Assembly (NCBI RefSeq): GCF_024539675.1
Contig: NZ_JAHHIT010000039.1
Coordinates: 1-64,000 of the forward strand
Length of the DNA: 64,000 nucleotides
Direction: 5' to 3'
Source: Streptomyces hilarionis
GTDB lineage: Bacteria; Actinomycetota; Actinomycetes; Streptomycetales; Streptomycetaceae
Part shown: positions 60,827 through 64,000 of the stretch, piece by piece
Numbering within the stretch: the first letter of the stretch is position 1
Layout of the letters: the number at the start of each line of letters is the position of its first letter
Notes under the pieces: model-generated
Told to the model about the DNA's origin: nothing
What the model saw: the letters and a program-made list of their open reading frames with translations, nothing else
Database searches by the model: none
Translations under genes and position numbers: made by a program

Positions 60827-61630
60827 CTACTTGCCGGTGAACTTCTCGTACGCCCTGAGGACCTCTTCGGTCGGACCGTCCAGGCGCAGTTCGCCCCGTT
60901 CCAGCCACAGGACGCGGTCGCAGGTGTCACGGATGGACTGGTTGCTGTGGCTGACGAGGAACACCGTGCCGGCGTGCTCGCGCAGCTCGCGCACCCGCGC
61001 CTCGGACCGCCTGCGGAACTTGGCGTCGCCGGTGGCGAGGGCCTCGTCGATCATCAGGACGTCGTGGTCCTTGGCCGCGGCGATGGAGAACCGCAGCCGG
61101 GCCTGCATGCCGGAGGAGTAGGTGCGCATCGGCAGCGTGATGAAGTCGCCCTTCTCGTTGATGCCGGAGAAGTCGACGATCTCCTGGTAGCGCTGCTTGA
61201 TCTGCTCGCGGGACATGCCCATGGCCAGGCCGCCGAGCGTCACGTTGCGCTCGCCGGTCAGGTCGTTCATCAGGGCCGCGTTGACGCCGAGGAGGGAGGG
61301 CTGGCCGTCGGTGTAGACCTTGCCGCGCTCGGGCGGCAGCAGCCCCGCGATGGCGCGCAGCAGCGTGGACTTGCCCGAGCCGTTGGAGCCGATCAGGCCG
61401 ATGGCCTCGCCGCGGTGGGCGACGAAGGAGACGCCCCGCACCGCGTGCACCTTGCGCACCCCGCGCTGCGTGTCGTCGTCGGAGCCCCGCCGCACGATCC
61501 GGCTCAGCGCGGCGGTGGCGCTGCCCCGGGAGGACTTGACGCCGTTGACGCGGTAGACGATGTGGACCTCGTCGGCGATGACGGTCGGCACCCGCCCGCC
61601 CGTGCGCTGCGCCGGGAGCGACTCAACCAC
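60827..61630 (-). CDS. polysaccharide/teichoic acid export ABC transporter ATPase (TagH/Wzt-like)
   Basis: 267 aa. Walker A GSNGSGKST, signature YSSGMQARL and Walker B DVLMIDEAL are those of the ABC-2 export group. GERNVTLGGLAMGMS is typical of TagH-like proteins. GTG 61630 overlaps the permease end by eight bases with GAGAGGT upstream. It energises export of a lipid-linked cell-wall glycan. No C-terminal carbohydrate-binding domain, unlike Wzt. Confidence 0.92.
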   Translation of the reverse strand: MVESLPAQRTGGRVPTVIADEVHIVYRVNGVKSSRGSATAALSRIVRRGSDDDTQRGVRKVHAVRGVSFVAHRGEAIGLIGSNGSGKSTLLRAIAGLLPPERGKVYTDGQPSLLGVNAALMNDLTGERNVTLGGLAMGMSREQIKQRYQEIVDFSGINEKGDFITLPMRTYSSGMQARLRFSIAAAKDHDVLMIDEALATGDAKFRRRSEARVRELREHAGTVFLVSHSNQSIRDTCDRVLWLERGELRLDGPTEEVLRAYEKFTGK

Positions 61631-62552
61631 GGCCGTACCTCTCCTCGGCCTTCCAGAAGTACACGAAGCCGCCGACGGCGACCAGCGCCGCCCAGCCGCC
61701 CGCGACCGCCCAGACGTGGTCGGGGAGGTTCGCGGCGTCGTACTCCTCGATGAGCGCGAAGCGCATCAGGTCCATGTAGATGGCGGCCGGGTTCCACTGA
61801 AGGATGTTCGCCGCCCACTGCGGCTTGTCCGCGAGGAAGACCGGGATGGAGAACATCACGCCGGACGCGTACATCCACGTCCGCATCACGAACGGCATCA
61901 GCTGCGCGAGGTCCGGGGTCTTCGCGCCGGCGCGGGCGAAGATCAGCGCCAGCCCGGTGTTGAAGCAGAATTGCAGGGCGAGCACCGGGACGATCAGCGC
62001 CCACGACAGGTCCGGGTAGCTGCCCATGCCGATCACCACGAGGAAGAGCACGAGCATGGAGTACAGCAGCTGCTGGAGCTGTTGCAGGGCGAAGGAGATG
62101 GGCAGCGAGGCGCGCGGGAAGTGCAGGGCGCGGACCAGGCCGAGGTTGCCGGAGATCGCGCGCACGCCGCTCATCACCGAGGTCTGCGTGAAGGTGAACA
62201 CGAAGACGCCGGTGACCAGGAACGGGATGTAGACGTCCTTGGGCATCCCCCTGCCCGCGCCGAGGAGCAGGCCGAAGATCATGAAGTAGACGGCCGCGTT
62301 CAGCAGCGGCGTGGCCACCTGCCACACCTGGCCGAGCTTGGCCTGGCTGTACTGCGCGGCCAGCTTCGCCCGGGAGAACGCCAGGATGAAGTGCCGGCGG
62401 CCCCAGAGCTGGCGGACGTACGCCGGCAGCGGGGGGCGGGCGCCGCTCACGGCCAGCCCGTACTTGGCGGCCAACTGCGCCGCCGTGAGGCCCTCGTCGG
62501 GCGACGGAGGCGCGCTCACGGCGACTCCGACGTCATGCGTTGTCTCACTCAC
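61623..62552 (-). CDS. ABC-2-type polysaccharide export permease (TagG/Wzm-like)
   Basis: 309 aa with six hydrophobic segments after a cytoplasmic N-terminus of about 65 residues. RAKLAAQYSQAKLGQVWQVATPLLNAAVYF is, in pieces, the conserved first region of the family. GTG 62552 lacks a strong ribosome binding site. It pairs with the downstream ATPase; the next genes upstream are a glycosyltransferase and a phosphoalcohol transferase. Confidence 0.9.
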   Translation of the reverse strand: MSETTHDVGVAVSAPPSPDEGLTAAQLAAKYGLAVSGARPPLPAYVRQLWGRRHFILAFSRAKLAAQYSQAKLGQVWQVATPLLNAAVYFMIFGLLLGAGRGMPKDVYIPFLVTGVFVFTFTQTSVMSGVRAISGNLGLVRALHFPRASLPISFALQQLQQLLYSMLVLFLVVIGMGSYPDLSWALIVPVLALQFCFNTGLALIFARAGAKTPDLAQLMPFVMRTWMYASGVMFSIPVFLADKPQWAANILQWNPAAIYMDLMRFALIEEYDAANLPDHVWAVAGGWAALVAVGGFVYFWKAEERYGRG

Positions 62553-62651
62553 AAGTAGGAACTTTCGTCTTCGGGATGCGCGGCCTGGACCGGGCCGGCA
62601 TGGGCCGGAAGGCCCGCGGTGGGGCCCGGAGTGTCCTCGGGGACGAGCTTG

Positions 62652-63536
62652 TCAGATGACCGGAGGCCGGCCCAGTCGGGTGAGCCGCCACACCGTGCGC
62701 CACTTCATGGGCCGACGAGGTCCGCACGACGTGGTCCAGCCCTCCCGGAAGCCGCCGAACCACGCCTTGAGCGCGGCCCCCGAGGGGCGGCGGGCGAGCG
62801 TGAGCAGCAGCCAGACCCCGAGGTAGACGGGGACCAGGGGGGCCGGAAGGTTGCGGCGGGCCAGCCAGACGCGGTTGCGGGCCACCATGCGGTGGTACAC
62901 CGCGTGCCGCGAGGGCGCGGTCGTCGGGTGGTGGAGCACCATGTCGGACCGGTAGTCGATCATCCAGCCCGCGTCGAGGGCCCGCCATGCGAGGTCGGTC
63001 TCCTCGTGGGCGTAGAAGAACTCGTCCGGGAGCCCGCCGACCTGCGCGAAGACCTTCGTGCGCACGGCGTTGGCGCCGCCGAGGAAGGTGGTGACCCGGG
63101 AGGAGCGCATCGGGTCGGAGGCGCGCAGCCGGGGCACGTGGCGGCGCTGGGTGACGCCGGTGTCCGGGTCGGCGATCCGGAAGCTGACGATGCCCAGCCC
63201 CGGGTCGGCCTCGAAGGCCCGGCGGCACAGTTCGGCCGTGTCCTTGTGGGCGAGGAGGCCGTCGTCGTCGAGGAACAGCAGGACGTCGACGTCGCGGCCG
63301 CCGGGGCCGAAGGCCTCGATGCCCACGTTGCGGCCGCCGGGGATGCCGAGGTTCTCGGGCAGTTCGACGGTGCGGACGCCCTCGGGGACGTCCGGGACGG
63401 GGGCGCCGTTGCCGACGACCACCACCTCGACGCGGTCGCCCTCCTGCTCGGCTATGGAGTCGAGCAGGGCGCGCAGCTCGTCGGGGCGGTCGCCCATGGT
63501 GATGACGACCGCGCCGACCTTGAGTGCGGCGCTCAC
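62652..63536 (-). CDS. family 2 glycosyltransferase
   Basis: 294 aa GT-A fold. VGAVVITMGDRPDELRALL begins it, GGRNVGIEA and LFLDDDG (metal-binding Asp cluster) follow, and EFFYAHEETDLAWRALDAG is the acceptor-side ED motif. A hydrophobic segment near residue 240 may touch the membrane. GTG 63536 overlaps the stop of the upstream gene. Likely adds a sugar to the polymer exported by the transporter downstream. Confidence 0.9.
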   Translation of the reverse strand: MSAALKVGAVVITMGDRPDELRALLDSIAEQEGDRVEVVVVGNGAPVPDVPEGVRTVELPENLGIPGGRNVGIEAFGPGGRDVDVLLFLDDDGLLAHKDTAELCRRAFEADPGLGIVSFRIADPDTGVTQRRHVPRLRASDPMRSSRVTTFLGGANAVRTKVFAQVGGLPDEFFYAHEETDLAWRALDAGWMIDYRSDMVLHHPTTAPSRHAVYHRMVARNRVWLARRNLPAPLVPVYLGVWLLLTLARRPSGAALKAWFGGFREGWTTSCGPRRPMKWRTVWRLTRLGRPPVI

Positions 63537-64000
63537 TTCAGCCTGCTCGACGCGAGGATGGACACCAGGTGCAGCACGGTCTGCAACAGCGCGATGCCCG
63601 CGAGCACGGCGACGCCGAGCCGGGAGTAGAACAGGTCGCCGTGCACCTGGTCGAGGACGGCCAGCACCAGAATCAGCAGGGACGCCTCGATGCCGAGGAT
63701 CAGCCGGTGGAACTTGAGCGCCGAGGCGGCCCGGCGGGCCAGCGCCATGCCGGAGGAGCGCGGCTCGGACGCCGTCTCCTTGACCGGCGGCAGGCCGCCC
63801 TGGTGACGGGCGACGCCGACGAGGTCGGTCTCGGCCTTGATCAGGATCGCGCCCAGCGCGGCCAGTGTGCCGAGGAAGGCCCACAGCCAGTCGATCCGCC
63901 CGCTGCCCCACAGGTCGGCGGCGCGCAGCCCGAACCCGACGAGGACCGCCGCGTCGGTGAGATACGCCCCGACCCGGTCCAGGTAGACGCCGCCGAGCGA
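63533..64000 (-). CDS. CDP-alcohol phosphatidyltransferase-like membrane protein, C-terminal part
   Basis: Only 155 C-terminal residues are in the window; the start lies beyond 64000. At least three membrane segments are visible (for example LWAFLGTLAALGAILI and ILGIEASLLILVLAVL). LGGVYLDRVGAYLTDAAVLVG at the edge resembles the end of the CDP-alcohol phosphotransferase motif, although one of the usual Asp residues is not in the expected place. The catalytic start of the motif is not visible. The four-base overlap with the glycosyltransferase implies one operon. Confidence 0.7.
   Translation of the reverse strand, partial: SLGGVYLDRVGAYLTDAAVLVGFGLRAADLWGSGRIDWLWAFLGTLAALGAILIKAETDLVGVARHQGGLPPVKETASEPRSSGMALARRAASALKFHRLILGIEASLLILVLAVLDQVHGDLFYSRLGVAVLAGIALLQTVLHLVSILASSRLK

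Overview
The window is very GC-rich (about 70% or more), with strong third-position GC, GGAGG-type ribosome binding sites, many GTG starts and long spurious open frames on the opposite strands. With DUF574 methyltransferase, DUF3140, DUF742, conservon and hopanoid genes present, this points to a Streptomyces chromosome. The hopanoid block (hpnC to dxs/hpnO plus an XRE regulator) has the order I remember from Streptomyces coelicolor; I could not check that here. I see no insertion sequence, prophage, plasmid or CRISPR signature.

Layout. 1-7.1 kb: sugar or cyclitol catabolism and uptake. It holds a Gfo/Idh/MocA dehydrogenase, a secreted serine hydrolase, a three-gene ABC importer (binding protein, permease, ATPase) and a divergent GntR/UTRA regulator, with a striking symmetric promoter/operator between importer and regulator. 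7.2-9.9 kb: an acyl-CoA dehydrogenase and a type-2 hydroxyacyl-CoA dehydrogenase-like SDR under a TetR regulator, with two palindromic operators. 9.9-19 kb: housekeeping and accessory genes (aldo/keto reductase, tRNA-Pro, DUF309, cobF, TauE exporter, thiolase, monoacylglycerol-lipase-like hydrolase, Dps, DUF3140, M20 amidohydrolase, HAD phosphatase). 19-23.6 kb: DUF574 methyltransferase, then a glutamine synthetase-like/amidohydrolase pair that looks like a split FluG, a Nudix protein and a 2Fe-2S ferredoxin-like protein. 23.7-25.3 kb: a MurJ/MviN-like flippase gene broken by an in-frame TGA, followed by a second tRNA-Pro copy.

25.7-31.5 kb: MmcQ/YjbR, GNAT and XRE-cupin genes, LysR, threonine degradation by kbl and tdh, and a GPP34 protein. 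31.5-36.4 kb: a conservon (cvnA-B-C-D) with a GAF protein. 36.7-46.6 kb: metallo-beta-lactamase-fold hydrolase, glutamate-type dehydrogenase with TetR, SIMPL protein, SGNH hydrolase, a LysM-M23 peptidase behind a probable cyclic-di-AMP riboswitch, a GH36 alpha-galactosidase and a tyrosine phosphatase. 46.6-60.5 kb: XRE-cupin regulator with a 40-aa membrane protein, then the minus-strand hopanoid operon. hpnC, hpnD and hpnE make squalene from farnesyl diphosphate supplied by a prenyl synthase. shc cyclises it to hopene, and hpnH, hpnG and hpnO build the C35 side chain. dxs and ispG feed isoprenoid precursor from within the same operon. A 50-aa gene is translationally coupled between hpnD and hpnE. 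60.8-64 kb: export ABC transporter, family 2 glycosyltransferase and a truncated CDP-alcohol phosphotransferase, likely for a cell-wall glycopolymer.

Most genes are ordinary for the genus. The observations I would follow up first are the coupled small gene in the hopanoid operon, the interrupted murJ-like gene, the mirrored promoter/operator at 6.1 kb, the paired operators upstream of two regulator-linked genes, and a recurrent leaderless-start architecture.
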